DNA from: Myxococcota bacterium
GTDB taxonomy: Bacteria; Myxococcota_A; Bradymonadia; UBA7976; UBA1532
Length of the DNA: 64,000 nt
Assembly (NCBI GenBank): GCA_963169045.1
Contig: CAUJDF010000069.1
Location: forward strand, 124,001-188,000
Direction: 5' to 3'
Below, piece by piece: positions 1 to 11,353 of this stretch (positions are counted from its first letter, which is position 1; every line of letters begins with the position of its first letter). The notes beneath the pieces are model-generated. The model made no database searches and was not told the DNA's origin. It saw only the letters and a program-made list of their open reading frames with translations. The position numbers were made by a program, and so were the translations under genes.

Positions 1-28
1 GCGCCCGCAAGGAGCGGCCCCCTTCAGT

Positions 29-49
29 GGCCGAGGAGACCGGTCGGCC
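29..49 (-). other. weak hairpin after prepilin gene
   Basis: GGCCGA and TCGGCC form a 6-bp stem around a 9-nt loop; the far arm touches the stop codon of the leftward prepilin gene. No T-run follows in the leftward direction, so it is at best a weak or Rho-assisted 3' end. Confidence 0.2.
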
Positions 50-606
50 TACTCGAGCTCGTCCTTGGTAAAGAGGCCCGCGCCACCGTTGACGTTGTTG
101 TTGACGTCGACGGTGCCGGAACGCTCGAAGGTCGAGTCGGTGCCGTTGCAGTCGAGATCGCCGTTGGCCTTCGCCGTGAACCACGCAGCCGCGCCGATGC
201 CGCCGGACTCGTAGCCGTACATGTAGTAGTGAGGGTCATCGACCGAGAAGTTCAGCGCCTGCCACGTGGGCGTCCTCCAGACGGCGGCGTCGGGGGCGGC
301 CTTCTTGCTGTTGCCCGCATCGCACGCCTCGTCCGACGGATCCCCGGGCGTGAGGCCCTGCGTGACCGGGAACTGCCGAGCAAGGATGGCGCCGGCTCGA
401 TCCGCGTGCTCCTCCTGATAGTACGAGACCGAGCTGTCGAACAGCTTGCGGACGTTCATCGTCGCCTCGGAGGTCTTCGACCGGCGGATGTACTTCATGA
501 ACGCCGGGATCGCGACCGCCGCGAGGATGCCGATGATCGCCACGACGATCATCAGCTCGATCAGCGTGAAGCCCTTGCGGTTCCGCTTCGCCATCATGCT
601 TCGCAT
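49..606 (-). CDS. type IV prepilin, PilA-like
   Basis: Prepilin of 185 aa. The leader is short and basic, then the class III cleavage/methylation site [12 protein letters not shown] gives a mature N-terminal Phe and Glu5, followed by a hydrophobic helix. PilD-type peptidase should process it into a pilus subunit or minor pilin. The C-terminal half has two Cys (in DEACDAG and DLDCNG) that could form the usual pilin disulphide loop. It is closely similar to the third prepilin of this window (gene starting at 10796): both share KYIRR.KT.EA.MN.RK and WQALNF.VDDPHY. The ATG at 606 is chosen because AGGA lies 6 nt upstream; the ATGs at 597 and 594 are alternatives. It is the last gene of the leftward pil cluster, 122 bp after the other prepilin gene. 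Whether it is the major subunit cannot be told from sequence. Confidence 0.9.
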   Translation of the reverse strand: MRSMMAKRNRKGFTLIELMIVVAIIGILAAVAIPAFMKYIRRSKTSEATMNVRKLFDSSVSYYQEEHADRAGAILARQFPVTQGLTPGDPSDEACDAGNSKKAAPDAAVWRTPTWQALNFSVDDPHYYMYGYESGGIGAAAWFTAKANGDLDCNGTDSTFERSGTVDVNNNVNGGAGLFTKDELE

Positions 607-728
607 TCTGCTTCCTCTGTGCACGTGGGGAGAAATTCCGTCTTCTGGAGGTTGGTGGGCTCTCCCCTTGAACCCCACCTCGCCCGTCTTGAACAGGAGC
701 GCATCGGACGCTCCCGAATCTTGCGAAA

Positions 729-1247
729 TCACTGGTTCGGCGTATCGGGCCGCTGACCTTCGAACACCTCGGTCGTCGGCGAGATGACCTCGAAGTAGGT
801 CTCCGTCGGCCCGCCGTGGAAGTTGTTCTCGGCCCACGCCTTGTACCAGGGGCCGCGGTTGCGGATGTTCCCCGGCCACTCCGCCGGCTCGGCGCCCGAG
901 GCGCCTGCCGCGACGAAGTACTGGAACCACACCTGGCCCGTCGGCCGGATGCCGAGCTGCGCCCACGCATTGCCCGCCGGGGGCTGCCCCCAGGGGGCCT
1001 TCTCCTGCGCAGGGCGCACCGCCGGCCACGCCGTCGGATTCGCCAGGCCGCAGTACTGCCCATACGCCTGGAAGTACGTCTCCTGCGCCGCGCGGATCAT
1101 GCCGAGCTGTGTCGCCGCCTCCGCATTGCGCGCCGCGATCACGTGCTTGCGCCAGCCGCTGACGGCGATCACCGACAGAATCCCGACGATCACCACCACG
1201 ATCATCAGCTCGATGAGGGTGAACCCTCGTTCGCGTCGCTGTGTCAT
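729..1247 (-). CDS. pilA: type IV prepilin next to pilR
   Basis: Prepilin of 172 aa: leader MTQRRERG, cleavage before [14 protein letters not shown], Glu5 present. The globular part is rich in Trp, Pro and Gly and has a single Cys, so no disulphide loop is expected. It is not closely related to the neighbouring prepilin beyond the N-terminal helix. The ATG at 1247 has AAGGA 8 nt upstream. It lies directly downstream of pilR, where the pilA gene of Myxococcus and Pseudomonas sits. A sigma-54-like promoter lies about 30 bp upstream and a palindrome overlaps the pilR stop codon, so PilR control is likely. The name pilA rests on position; the 49-606 gene could equally be the major pilin. Confidence 0.85.
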   Translation of the reverse strand: MTQRRERGFTLIELMIVVVIVGILSVIAVSGWRKHVIAARNAEAATQLGMIRAAQETYFQAYGQYCGLANPTAWPAVRPAQEKAPWGQPPAGNAWAQLGIRPTGQVWFQYFVAAGASGAEPAEWPGNIRNRGPWYKAWAENNFHGGPTETYFEVISPTTEVFEGQRPDTPNQ

Positions 1248-1278
1248 GGCCGGCGTCCTTTCCCCGATGTGCTTCATC

Positions 1279-1294
1279 TTCAAGCACCGTGCCA
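1279..1294 (-). promoter_or_regulatory. candidate sigma-54 promoter of the prepilin gene
   Basis: On the minus strand the sequence reads TGGCAC-GGTGC-TTGA. This matches the -24/-12 consensus TGGCAC-N5-TTGC except for A in place of the final C. The predicted start of transcription is near 1268, about 20 nt before the ATG. PilR, encoded just upstream, is a sigma-54 activator with an intact GAFTGA loop, which supports the call. The GC-to-GA change at -12 would weaken the promoter. Confidence 0.5.
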
Positions 1295-1381
1295 GCGACG
1301 AATTCCCATCGGTCAGATCGCAGTCTTCTATGAGTGTCGCGGGTGCGCAAGTTTCCCTACATCGTGGTCGCTCCTGTCCGC

Positions 1382-1396
1382 TGACACGTTTCGTCA
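1382..1396. promoter_or_regulatory. TGAC-N7-GTCA dyad
   Basis: Inverted repeat TGAC-acgtttc-GTCA with the same arm and spacer length as the palindrome at 1422 and the site at 10732. It lies about 115 bp upstream of the predicted prepilin transcription start, an ordinary position for an enhancer-type activator site. Confidence 0.35.
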
Positions 1397-1421
1397 CTGC
1401 GGACTGCCGTTTTTTGGCACT

Positions 1422-1435
1422 GGTGACAATTTTTG

Positions 1436-1440
<5 letters not shown>
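1422..1440. promoter_or_regulatory. perfect 8-3-8 palindrome, candidate PilR/regulator site
   Basis: GGTGACAATTTTTGTCACC is a perfect inverted repeat with 8-bp arms and a 3-bp centre. It contains the TGAC-N7-GTCA core and overlaps the pilR stop codon. It sits roughly 155-170 bp upstream of the predicted sigma-54 start of the downstream prepilin gene. It could also serve as a transcript hairpin at the end of pilR, but the lack of GC in its loop-proximal half makes a terminator unlikely. Confidence 0.45.
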
Positions 1441-2823
<1,383 letters not shown>

Positions 2824-2827
<4 letters not shown>

Positions 2828-4509
2828 GGCTCCGTCTTCGACCGCTGCGGCAGCGTCACCGTGAAGGTGCTGCCGCGCCCCGGCTCGCTGTCGACGCGCA
2901 GGGTACCGCGGTGGTCCTCGATGATCCGGTGCACCAGCGAAAGACCGAGGCCGGTGCCGCGGTCCTTCGTGGTGAAGAACGGGTCGAAGATGCGGGCGAG
3001 GTGCTCGGCGGGGATGCCCACGCCGCGGTCCGCGACCTGGATCTCGACGTCGGGGCCGTCGGCGGCCTCGACACGCCGCGCCGTCACGCGCACCTCGCCG
3101 CCGCCCTCGGTGGCCTCGGCGGCGTTGTTCATCAGGTTCCAGAGCACCTGCTTGAGCTGCTGCGGGTCGGCGTCGACGGTGAGGCCCGGCTCGACCTCGA
3201 GGCGGACGTCGCACGCCGCGCCGCCCTCGCCCTTCGTGTAGCGGAAGACCTCGACGACCTCTCCCAGCAGCCGGTCCACCGCGATCTCGTCGACCTGCAG
3301 CGCGCGCGGGCGGGCGAAGTTCAAGAAATCGTTGATCAAATCGTTCAGTCGATCGATCTCGCGCAGCACGATGTCCTGCAGCCGGCGGTTCGTCCCCTCG
3401 GGGCCCGCCTGCCGCTGCATCATCTGGATGCTGCCGCTGATGCTGGCCAGCGGATTGCGGATCTCGTGCGCGATGCCGGCGGCCATCTTGCCGATGGCGG
3501 CGAACTTCTCGCTGCGGCGCACGGCGTCCTCCATCTCCCGCACGGGCGAGAGGTCCTGGAAGATGAGGATGGAGCCACGGTGCCCGCCCTCGCTGTCGAG
3601 CAGCGGGGAGAGGCTGAAGCCGAGGATGCGCTCGCTGCCGTCAGGGCGGACGTAGGTGCCCTCCCAGCGCTCGGCCGACCGCACCTGTCCGGCGACGAGC
3701 GGCGCGAGCGGCGGGAAGACCTCGGACACGTTGCGGTAGAGCATGTCCTGGGCGTCGAGGCCGGTGATGCGCTCCGCCGACGGGTTCGCGAAGATGATGC
3801 GCCCGTCGAGGGTGAAGCTGAGCAGGCCGCTCTGGATGCTGGTGATGATGTGGTCGTTCAGCGCGCGCAGCTGCCGCAGGTCCTCCTTGGCGAAGCGCAG
3901 CCGCTGCCCCGTGTCGCGCAGCTGCTCGCTCAGGTACCCCGCCAGCAGCCCCACGAGATACAGCGCCATCACGTTGGTCAGGCCCGTCAGCACCAGGGCG
4001 CGCGTGCCGGCGCCCGTCCGCGGCGGCCCGATGCCCCACCCGAGCAGCTCGCGCCCGATGATCACCGCCAGCATCAGCGCGCAGACGGTGGCCGTCAGCA
4101 GCGCGCCGCGCCGGTACAGCAGGATCGAGGCGTTGAGCACCGTCAGCGAGAACATGAACAGGAACACGCTCTCGGTGCCGCCGGTGAGGATCACCAGCAT
4201 CAGCACCGTGAGCACGTCGCCGAGCAGCTGGGCGTACGCGAACACGGTGAGGTGCCGCACGCGGTGCAACAGCACCGCGTAGAGAATGGTCAGGACGTAC
4301 GTGCCCACGATCAGGCCCAGGAGGGCCAATGTATCGGGGTCCGTGAGCAGGCTGGTGTCGTTCTGGTTGACGATCAGCGTGCTGCCGAGCAGGGCGGTGA
4401 TCATCACCACCCGGAACAGCATCAGCCACTGGATCTTGGCGACGGTGTCGCCCGCCGGGTCGTGGCGGGGTCGGGGCGCGTGCTCTGGCGCGGGCGCGGG
4501 GTTCTTCAC
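2824..4509 (-). CDS. pilS: PilS, sensor histidine kinase
   Basis: Membrane sensor kinase of 561 aa. About six hydrophobic segments lie between residues 28 and 195 with very short loops, as in PilS, which senses pilin within the membrane. Then come a PAS domain (about 215-325), a HisKA domain with the phosphorylated His348 in AHEIRNPL, and a C-terminal HATPase domain with N, G1 (DRGVGIP) and G2 (GTGLGLS) boxes. It should phosphorylate PilR. The start is a GTG 13 bp after the pilC stop codon. The N-terminal 22 residues before the first membrane segment are Pro-rich and not conserved-looking. Confidence 0.93.
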
Positions 4510-4522
4510 TGCGCCGGGAGGG

Positions 4523-5734
<1,212 letters not shown>

Positions 5735-5804
5735 GCCGCACACTCCCTCGCGACGGGCCAGGCCCCGAAAAGCGATGATAGCGTTGAGAGATCCCGGCCG
5801 CCAT

Positions 5805-6887
5805 CTACCTGGCGGAGGTGCTGCTGCCGCTGGCGATCATGGTGCGCAGCTCGTCCTGGTCGGGCGAGTACACCATCGCGTCCTCGAGCGTGACCTCCCC
5901 GCGCTGATAGAGCCCCAGCAGCGACTGGTTCATGGTCTGCATGCCGAAGCGTGACTGACCCACCTGCATCTGGCTGTAGATCTGGTGGACCTTGTCCTCG
6001 CGGATCAGGTTTCGGATCGCGGGGGTGGGGATCATGACCTCGCACGCCAGCACGCGACCCACCCCCGACGAGCGCTGGATGAGCTGCTGGCTGATGATGC
6101 CCTCGAGCACGAAGCTGAGCTGGGCGCGCACCTGACCCTGCTGGTGCGGCGGGAACATGTCGATCACGCGGTTGATCGACTGCACGGCGCTGTTGGTGTG
6201 CAGCGTCGACAGCGAGAGGTGGCCCGTCTCGCTGATGGTCATGGCCGCCTCGACCGTCTCGAGGTCGCGGAGCTCGCCGACGAGCACGACGTCCGGGTCC
6301 TGTCGGAGCACGTACTTCAGCGCGTTCCGGAAGCTGCGCGTGTCGGAGCCGAGCTCGCGCTGGTTCACGATCGAGTTCTTGTGCGGGTGCAGGAACTCGA
6401 TCGGGTCCTCGATCGTGAGGATGTGCAGGTGCTGCTCGCTGTTGAGCTTGTCGACGAACGAAGCGAGCGTCGTCGACTTGCCCGAGCCCGTCGGCCCGGT
6501 CACCAGGATCAGGCCGCGCGAGCGATTGGTCAGCTCGGCCACGATGGGCGGCAGGCCCAGCTCGTCGAAGCCGTGGATCTTCGTGGGGATGACGCGGAAG
6601 CAGCCGGCGACCGCGCCGCGCTGCATGAAGATGTTGGCGCGGAAGCGGCTCAGGCTCTTGACGCCGAAGCTCAGGTCCAGCTCGTTGCTCTGCTCGAACT
6701 GGTGCTTCTGCGTCTCGGTGAGGAACGAGTAGCAGAGCTGCTGCGTGTCCTCCCGCGTGAGCGCCGTCATCTTCAGCGGGATGAGGTTGCCATCGATGCG
6801 GAGCTGAGGCGGCGAGCCGCACGTGATGTGCAGATCGCTCGCCCCCTTCTCGACCATGAGCTTGAGGAGCTGGTGCAGGGTCGCCAT
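5805..6887 (-). CDS. pilT: PilT, pilus retraction ATPase
   Basis: Hexameric secretion ATPase of 360 aa that powers pilus retraction. Walker A is GPTGSGKST (131-139); an Asp box (DPIEFLH) and Walker B (VVLVGELRDLET) follow. The C-terminal part contains AIRNLIRE, the motif that marks PilT and is needed for retraction in Pseudomonas. Length matches the family (about 345-370 aa). It starts 10 bp after the pilB stop codon, so the extension and retraction motors are made together. Confidence 0.97.
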   Translation of the reverse strand: MATLHQLLKLMVEKGASDLHITCGSPPQLRIDGNLIPLKMTALTREDTQQLCYSFLTETQKHQFEQSNELDLSFGVKSLSRFRANIFMQRGAVAGCFRVIPTKIHGFDELGLPPIVAELTNRSRGLILVTGPTGSGKSTTLASFVDKLNSEQHLHILTIEDPIEFLHPHKNSIVNQRELGSDTRSFRNALKYVLRQDPDVVLVGELRDLETVEAAMTISETGHLSLSTLHTNSAVQSINRVIDMFPPHQQGQVRAQLSFVLEGIISQQLIQRSSGVGRVLACEVMIPTPAIRNLIREDKVHQIYSQMQVGQSRFGMQTMNQSLLGLYQRGEVTLEDAMVYSPDQDELRTMIASGSSTSAR

Positions 6888-6897
6888 GAACGTGCGC

Positions 6898-8592
6898 TCA
6901 GTCCGCGGCGGAGCAGCGGACCACCTCGGAGATGGTCGTGATGCCCTCGACGAGCTTGGAGAGCGCGCTCTGACGCAGCGTGCGCATGCCGAGACGGATG
7001 GCCTCGCGCTTGAGCTCGACCGAGGAGACGCCCTGCAGCACGAAGTCCTTCAGCTCGTCTTTGAACGGCATGACTTCGTAGCAGGCGACGCGTCCCTTGA
7101 ACCCGGTGTCGTTGCAGTTGCGGCAGCCGGCGCCCTTGTAGATCTGGGCGCTGTTGGCGCGCTCCGGGTCGAGGCCGAGGTCGATCAGGGCCTGGGTCTC
7201 GACCTTGATGGGCTCCTTGCACTCGCTGCAGATCTTGCGGGCGAGGCGCTGCGCCACGATCGCGTTCACCGACGCCGTCACGAGGAAGGGCTCGACGCCC
7301 ATGTTCAACAGACGGTGCACCGTGGACGGCGCGTCGTTGGTGTGGAGCGTCGAGAGCACGAGGTGGCCGGTGAGCGCCGCCTTGACCGCGATCTCGGCCG
7401 TCTCGTAGTCGCGGATCTCGCCGACCATGATGATGTCGGGGTCCTGGCGGAGGAAGCAGCGCAGCGCCGCCGCGAAGTTCAACCCGATGCCGTCGTTCAT
7501 CTGGCACTGGTTGATGCCCGGCAGGTTGAACTCGACGGGGTCCTCGGCGGTCGAGATGTTCTCGCTCGTCTTGTTGAGCTCGGAGAGCGCCGAGTACAGG
7601 CTGGTCGTCTTGCCCGAGCCCGTGGGGCCCGTGACGAGCACCATGCCGTACGGCTGGTGGATCGCGTGCTTGAAGTCGCCGAGCTGGTTGACCTCGAAGC
7701 CCAGCTTGGTCATGTCGAGCTGCAGGTTGCCCTTGTCGAGCAACCGCATGACCACCTTCTCGCCGAAGAGGGTCGGCATGACCGAGACGCGGAAGTCCAT
7801 CTCGCGACCGCCGCTGATCTTGATCTTGATGCGGCCGTCCTGCGGGAGCCGGCGCTCGGCGATGTCGAGGCTCGACATGATCTTGATGCGGCTCGTGATC
7901 GCGTTCCGCAGCTTCAGCGGCGGGTTCATGATCTCGTAGAGCACGCCGTCGACGCGATAGCGCACCCGGAACGACTTCTCGTAGGGCTCGATGTGGATGT
8001 CGGAGGCGCCCTTCTTGATGGCGTCGACCAGGATGAGGTTGACGAGCTTGACGACCGGCGCTTCTTCGGACGAGCGCTGCAGGTCGATGACGTCTTCCTC
8101 GGCGGCCTCCTCGGCGACCTCGACGTCGTCCGAGTCGAGCTCGCCCATGATCTTCTCGTAGTCGACCTTCTCGGCGTAGTACCGCTCGATGGCCGCCCGG
8201 ATGGCCTCTTCGCTCGCGACGACGACCTGGACGTTGTAGCCGGTGAGGAACTTGATGTCGTCGATCGCGTAGATGTTCGACGGGTCGCTCATGGCGACGA
8301 TCAGATCGCCGCCGGCGCGGTTCACCGGCACCACGAGGTGCTGCTGGCAGACGTCCTTCGGGATGAGCTTGAGCACGTCCTCGTCGATCTCGAACTCGGC
8401 GAGCTCGATCGACGGCACGCCGTACTGCTTGCTGAGGAAGTTGGTGAGGTCCTTCTGGCCGATCAGCCCCAGCTTGGTGAGGGCATATCCGAGCTTGTCG
8501 CCGCTCTTGCGCTGGTGATCCTGGGCCGACTTGAGCTGGCTCAGGGAGATCAGGTTCTCGCGGACAAGGAGCTCGCCGAGGCGTTCGGACAT
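6898..8592 (-). CDS. pilB: PilB, pilus assembly ATPase
   Basis: Pilus extension motor of 564 aa. An N-terminal MshEN/GspE-N domain (residues 1-150, SERLGELLV.ENLI) is followed by the ATPase domain with Walker A GPTGSGKTTS, Asp box, Walker B (DPDIIMVGEIRD) and His box, and by the four-Cys zinc site (CSEC...CRNC) of GspE/PilB proteins. The ATG at 8592 is chosen because a clear promoter and purine-rich site (GAGAGAGGG) lie just upstream; the longer open frame would run into ribF. First gene of the pilB-T-C-S-R unit. Confidence 0.96.
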   Translation of the reverse strand: MSERLGELLVRENLISLSQLKSAQDHQRKSGDKLGYALTKLGLIGQKDLTNFLSKQYGVPSIELAEFEIDEDVLKLIPKDVCQQHLVVPVNRAGGDLIVAMSDPSNIYAIDDIKFLTGYNVQVVVASEEAIRAAIERYYAEKVDYEKIMGELDSDDVEVAEEAAEEDVIDLQRSSEEAPVVKLVNLILVDAIKKGASDIHIEPYEKSFRVRYRVDGVLYEIMNPPLKLRNAITSRIKIMSSLDIAERRLPQDGRIKIKISGGREMDFRVSVMPTLFGEKVVMRLLDKGNLQLDMTKLGFEVNQLGDFKHAIHQPYGMVLVTGPTGSGKTTSLYSALSELNKTSENISTAEDPVEFNLPGINQCQMNDGIGLNFAAALRCFLRQDPDIIMVGEIRDYETAEIAVKAALTGHLVLSTLHTNDAPSTVHRLLNMGVEPFLVTASVNAIVAQRLARKICSECKEPIKVETQALIDLGLDPERANSAQIYKGAGCRNCNDTGFKGRVACYEVMPFKDELKDFVLQGVSSVELKREAIRLGMRTLRQSALSKLVEGITTISEVVRCSAAD

Positions 8593-8627
8593 GGGCCCTC
8601 TCTCGGTAGGGGTCTGACGCAACGTCC

Positions 8628-8657
8628 TATATAGGAGCGGGCCCGATCGGGTGTCAA
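8628..8657 (-). promoter_or_regulatory. sigma-70-type promoter of pilBTC-SR
   Basis: Minus strand TTGACA (8657-8652), 18-bp spacer, TATATA (8633-8628). The -35 box is perfect and overlaps the ribF stop codon. The predicted start lies about 30 nt before the pilB ATG. This would make the assembly ATPases and the PilSR pair constitutive while the pilins use other promoters. Confidence 0.65.
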
Positions 8658-9616
8658 TCGAGGGCGCCGAGCAGCGACTCCGGGGCCGCCCCGAGCGCCG
8701 TCCGCGTCGCTTCGCAGTCGCGACGGATCTGGTCGACGAGGGCGTCCACGCCGTCGAAACGCTGCTCGTCGCGCAGGCGGGCGATGAAGTACAGGTGACA
8801 TGCGCGATCGTACAGATCCAGCCCCTCGGGCGCATCGAGGACGTGGGCCTCGATGCGCAGGTGATCGGCGCCGAATGTGGGGTTGACGCCGACGCTCACT
8901 GCCGCGGGGCGAGGGCGTTCACCCCAGTCGAGCCAGCCCGCATAGATGCCGGATCGCGGCAGGAGCTCGCCGTCGGGCCGCAGGTTCGCCGTCGGAAATC
9001 CCAGTAGGCGACCGCGGCGGTCTCCGGAGACGACGGTGCCCGACACGTGAAATGGGCGACCGAGCACAAGCGCCGCCCCGTCAACCTTCCCGGCGAGCAC
9101 GAACTCGCGCACCTTCGAGCTCGACGCCACGAGCCCGTCGCCCACCACCTGCGGCGGCACGACATCCACGTCGAACCCGTGGAGCGCGCCGAGCGCGCGC
9201 AGCGTCTCCACGTTGCCCGCGCGTCGCGCCCCGAAGGTGAAGTCGTAGCCGACGACCACCAGACGCGCGGCGAGCGCGCCGACGACGACGTCGGCGACGA
9301 AGGCCTCCGGCGTCAGGGCAGCGAACGCCGCGTCGAAGCGCTGCTCGAGGACGAGGTCGACGCCGGCGCGCTCGAGGAGGCGGCGCTTGTCGGCGCGCAC
9401 GCAGACGAGGGGTGGGGCGAGGGCAGGGGCGATCACCCGCACCGGGTGCGGCTCGAACGTGAGGACCGCCGCGCGCCCGCCGGGGTGGGCGTCGCGCCAG
9501 GCCGAGATCCGCCGCAGCAGCGCCCGATGACCGCGGTGCACGCCGTCGAAGTTGCCGATCGTGACCGCCGTGGGCACGTCCGCGCCGAGCGTGCGAAAGT
9601 CCTGCGAAGTCAGCAT
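8654..9616 (-). CDS. ribF: RibF, bifunctional riboflavin kinase/FAD synthetase
   Basis: Protein of 320 aa that converts riboflavin to FMN and FAD. The N-terminal nucleotidyltransferase domain has GNFDGVHRGH (residues 22-31) and the downstream ISSTxVR-like site (ASSSKVREFVL). The C-terminal flavokinase domain carries GRLLGFPTAN and the PRSGIYAGW motif. The length is typical (about 305-330 aa). It is read in the same direction as the pil genes but the pilB promoter overlaps its stop codon, so the two are probably separate units. The start at MLTSQDF is the first ATG of the frame. Confidence 0.95.
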   Translation of the reverse strand: MLTSQDFRTLGADVPTAVTIGNFDGVHRGHRALLRRISAWRDAHPGGRAAVLTFEPHPVRVIAPALAPPLVCVRADKRRLLERAGVDLVLEQRFDAAFAALTPEAFVADVVVGALAARLVVVGYDFTFGARRAGNVETLRALGALHGFDVDVVPPQVVGDGLVASSSKVREFVLAGKVDGAALVLGRPFHVSGTVVSGDRRGRLLGFPTANLRPDGELLPRSGIYAGWLDWGERPRPAAVSVGVNPTFGADHLRIEAHVLDAPEGLDLYDRACHLYFIARLRDEQRFDGVDALVDQIRRDCEATRTALGAAPESLLGALD

Positions 9617-10074
9617 CGAACCTGCGCTCCAGACCGGCGTGATGGGCGCTACCTCCGCGTAAGCGCTTCGGATTTGCCCTGATAGGGCGGTTCGGCGTCC
9701 GTGTCAACGCCGACCGCCGTGTTCGGACCGCCCGTCTCACGCAGGGACCTGTCGCGAAATTTCCTTTACACGCGTCTCACCCCGTGTACAGTAGCGCCCA
9801 TTCTAGTCCGGATGGGGATGTGGACCGTCTCGGACCGCCTGAATGACGGTCGAACGATCCTTTGAAGCCTAAACAGTCATTGTGAGACCCATCTTCGCGA
9901 ACCTGAATCCATTCCGGGTTCGACAGGGTGTGTCTCGGGTGGCAGTGGGGTCGAATCCCACCGATTGTGTTCGACAAGTCGTCTGCAGGACGAACCAGTG
10001 GTGGTTCGCCAACGCGCCTTTGAAGACGGCGCACGAGATTGGACTCGGGCGTCGCGTACAGGGAGGAAGCTAGG
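9617..10074. other. 458-bp intergenic region with promoter and structured leader
   Basis: No protein gene is supported here. It holds the rightward promoter at 9765 and a predicted leader of about 275 nt before the beta-barrel gene. The leader has several hairpins: CGAACC/GGGTTCG around 9900-9935, GTGGG-GTCGAAT-CCCAC near 9945-9962, and GAACCA/TGGTTC near 9990-10010. The middle one looks like a tRNA T-arm, but no acceptor stem or D-arm fits. Confidence 0.5.
9765..9792 (+). promoter_or_regulatory. promoter of the beta-barrel gene
   Basis: TTTACA, 16-bp spacer, TACAGT: 5 of 6 and 4 of 6 matches to sigma-70 boxes. The predicted start near 9799 gives an unusually long leader. Confidence 0.45.
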
Positions 10075-10647
10075 ATGAACAAGACCGTGATGGCGCTGAC
10101 CGCGGCGACGGTGTTCGCCAGCGTGGGCACCGCCGGTGCCGTCGAGACGTTCGCGGGCAAGAAGGGCATCGGTGTCGCTGCGGCCATCGGCGGCCCGACG
10201 GGCCTCGCCTTCAACTTCGGCATGGGCAACCTGGCGGTCGAGGGCATCCTCGGCATCAAGCAGGTCTCCCCGGACGAGGCCGAAGGCGGCCTTTCGCTCG
10301 GCCTCGGCGCCGGCGCGCACTTCGCCGTCCTCCGCTCGGAGAACGCGGCCTTCACCGTCGGCGGCCGCCTCAACATCGGCCTCACGAAGGAGCCGATTCC
10401 CCAGGCGAAGGGTGGCGACCAGGAGAGCATCACCCAGATCGGCATCGACATCCCGATGCGCGTCTACTGGTTCGCCGACAAGCACTTCTCGCTGCACTTC
10501 GAGACCGGCATCGCCGTGATCATGAACCCCGAGAAGGGCCAGGTCTGGGGCGCCACGGCCGGCGCGAAGGGCATGGACATCGTGGTCTTCGGCGATCCGA
10601 AGGCGACGGGCTCCTTCGCGAACATGGGTGCCACCTTCTGGTGGTAG
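10075..10647 (+). CDS. small outer-membrane beta-barrel protein
   Basis: Protein of 190 aa with a Sec signal peptide (MNKTVMALTAATVFASVGTA, cleavage near GAVE). The mature part alternates hydrophobic and polar residues with many Gly, consistent with an eight-stranded barrel, and ends in FWW, an aromatic C-terminus recognised by the Bam machine. The ATG has GGGAGGAA 6 nt upstream. It is transcribed from its own promoter and closed by a strong terminator, so it is monocistronic. Its long structured leader suggests post-transcriptional control. Function unknown; OmpA/OmpW-like small barrels are the nearest structural class. Confidence 0.8.
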   Translation: MNKTVMALTAATVFASVGTAGAVETFAGKKGIGVAAAIGGPTGLAFNFGMGNLAVEGILGIKQVSPDEAEGGLSLGLGAGAHFAVLRSENAAFTVGGRLNIGLTKEPIPQAKGGDQESITQIGIDIPMRVYWFADKHFSLHFETGIAVIMNPEKGQVWGATAGAKGMDIVVFGDPKATGSFANMGATFWW

Positions 10648-10680
10648 TCGACGCCTTCACCCTCCGCGGGTGAGAAAAAG

Positions 10681-10709
10681 GGCCAGCCTTCGGGCTGGCC
10701 TTTTTTTTT
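10681..10709 (+). terminator. strong Rho-independent terminator
   Basis: Perfect 8-bp stem GGCCAGCC/GGCTGGCC with a TTCG tetraloop, followed by nine T. An A-run precedes the stem, but no leftward gene ends here. It closes the beta-barrel gene. Confidence 0.95.
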
Positions 10710-10731
10710 GCCTCGACGAATAATTTCACCG

Positions 10732-10746
10732 TGACGGGAATTGTCA
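10732..10746. promoter_or_regulatory. TGAC-N7-GTCA dyad over the -35 box
   Basis: TGAC-gggaatt-GTCA, same geometry as the two dyads between pilR and the prepilin gene at 729. Its right arm lies inside the -35 box of the third prepilin gene, a position that favours repression or class II activation. Confidence 0.35.
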
Positions 10747-10769
10747 AGCACAGCTGAAGCTGCTATCGT
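10741..10769 (+). promoter_or_regulatory. promoter of the third prepilin gene
   Basis: TTGTCA, 17-bp spacer, TATCGT (5 of 6 and 4 of 6 matches). The predicted start is near 10776, with the purine-rich site GGAGGAGGAA at 10781-10790 before the ATG. Confidence 0.55.
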
Positions 10770-10795
10770 CCGAGGCGTCAGGAGGAGGAACGGGC

Positions 10796-11353
10796 ATGCG
10801 TCGACGGAGCGGAGCGAAAGGGTTCACGTTGATCGAGCTGATGATCGTGGTCGCGATCATCGGCCTGCTCGCCTCGATCGCGATCCCGGCGTTCGTGAAG
10901 TACATCCGGCGCGCGAAGACGACCGAAGCGCTGATGAACCTGCGCAAGATGTTCGACGGCAGCATCGCGTACTACGAGCGCGACTTCTCCACGCGCTTCG
11001 GGTCGGCGGTGCCCAAGCAGTTCCCGGCCGCTGGCCTGGTGCTCGCGCCGACGCCGCTCACGAACACCTGCTGCGACGAAGCGTCCAGCACCGACAAGTG
11101 CCGACCGAACGCCCAGCAGTGGGCGCAGCCGCACTGGCAGGCGCTGAACTTCGCCGTCGATGATCCCCACTACTTCTGGTACCAGTACATCGCCGCGCCA
11201 CCAGCGCCGGTCACCGGCTTCACGGCCCGCGCCCAGGGCAACCTGAACTGCAATCAGGTGTACTCGCTCTTCGAGCGCGTCGGCGGCACGCCCGGTGGTG
11301 ACGGCGTCGTCGTCGGCGGCGCCGGCGTCTACATCGAGAATCCGGTCGAGTAG
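10796..11353 (+). CDS. type IV prepilin, paralogue of the 49-606 prepilin
   Basis: Prepilin of 185 aa with leader MRRRSGAKG, cleavage before [14 protein letters not shown] and Glu5. Several Cys in the globular part (NTCCDE, DKC, LNC) could form one or two disulphides. The central and C-terminal motifs ([28 protein letters not shown]) mirror the prepilin at the left end of the window, so the two come from a duplication spanning the pil locus. Strong ribosome site (GGAGGAGGAA). The stop codon overlaps the start of the next gene by one base, tying its synthesis to a receiver-like protein. Confidence 0.92.
   Translation: MRRRSGAKGFTLIELMIVVAIIGLLASIAIPAFVKYIRRAKTTEALMNLRKMFDGSIAYYERDFSTRFGSAVPKQFPAAGLVLAPTPLTNTCCDEASSTDKCRPNAQQWAQPHWQALNFAVDDPHYFWYQYIAAPPAPVTGFTARAQGNLNCNQVYSLFERVGGTPGGDGVVVGGAGVYIENPVE

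Noticed and set aside
9900-9985. Possible tRNA (T-arm-like GTGGG-GTCGAAT-CCCAC)
   Set aside because: No 7-bp acceptor stem, D-arm or anticodon arm can be paired at the right distances.
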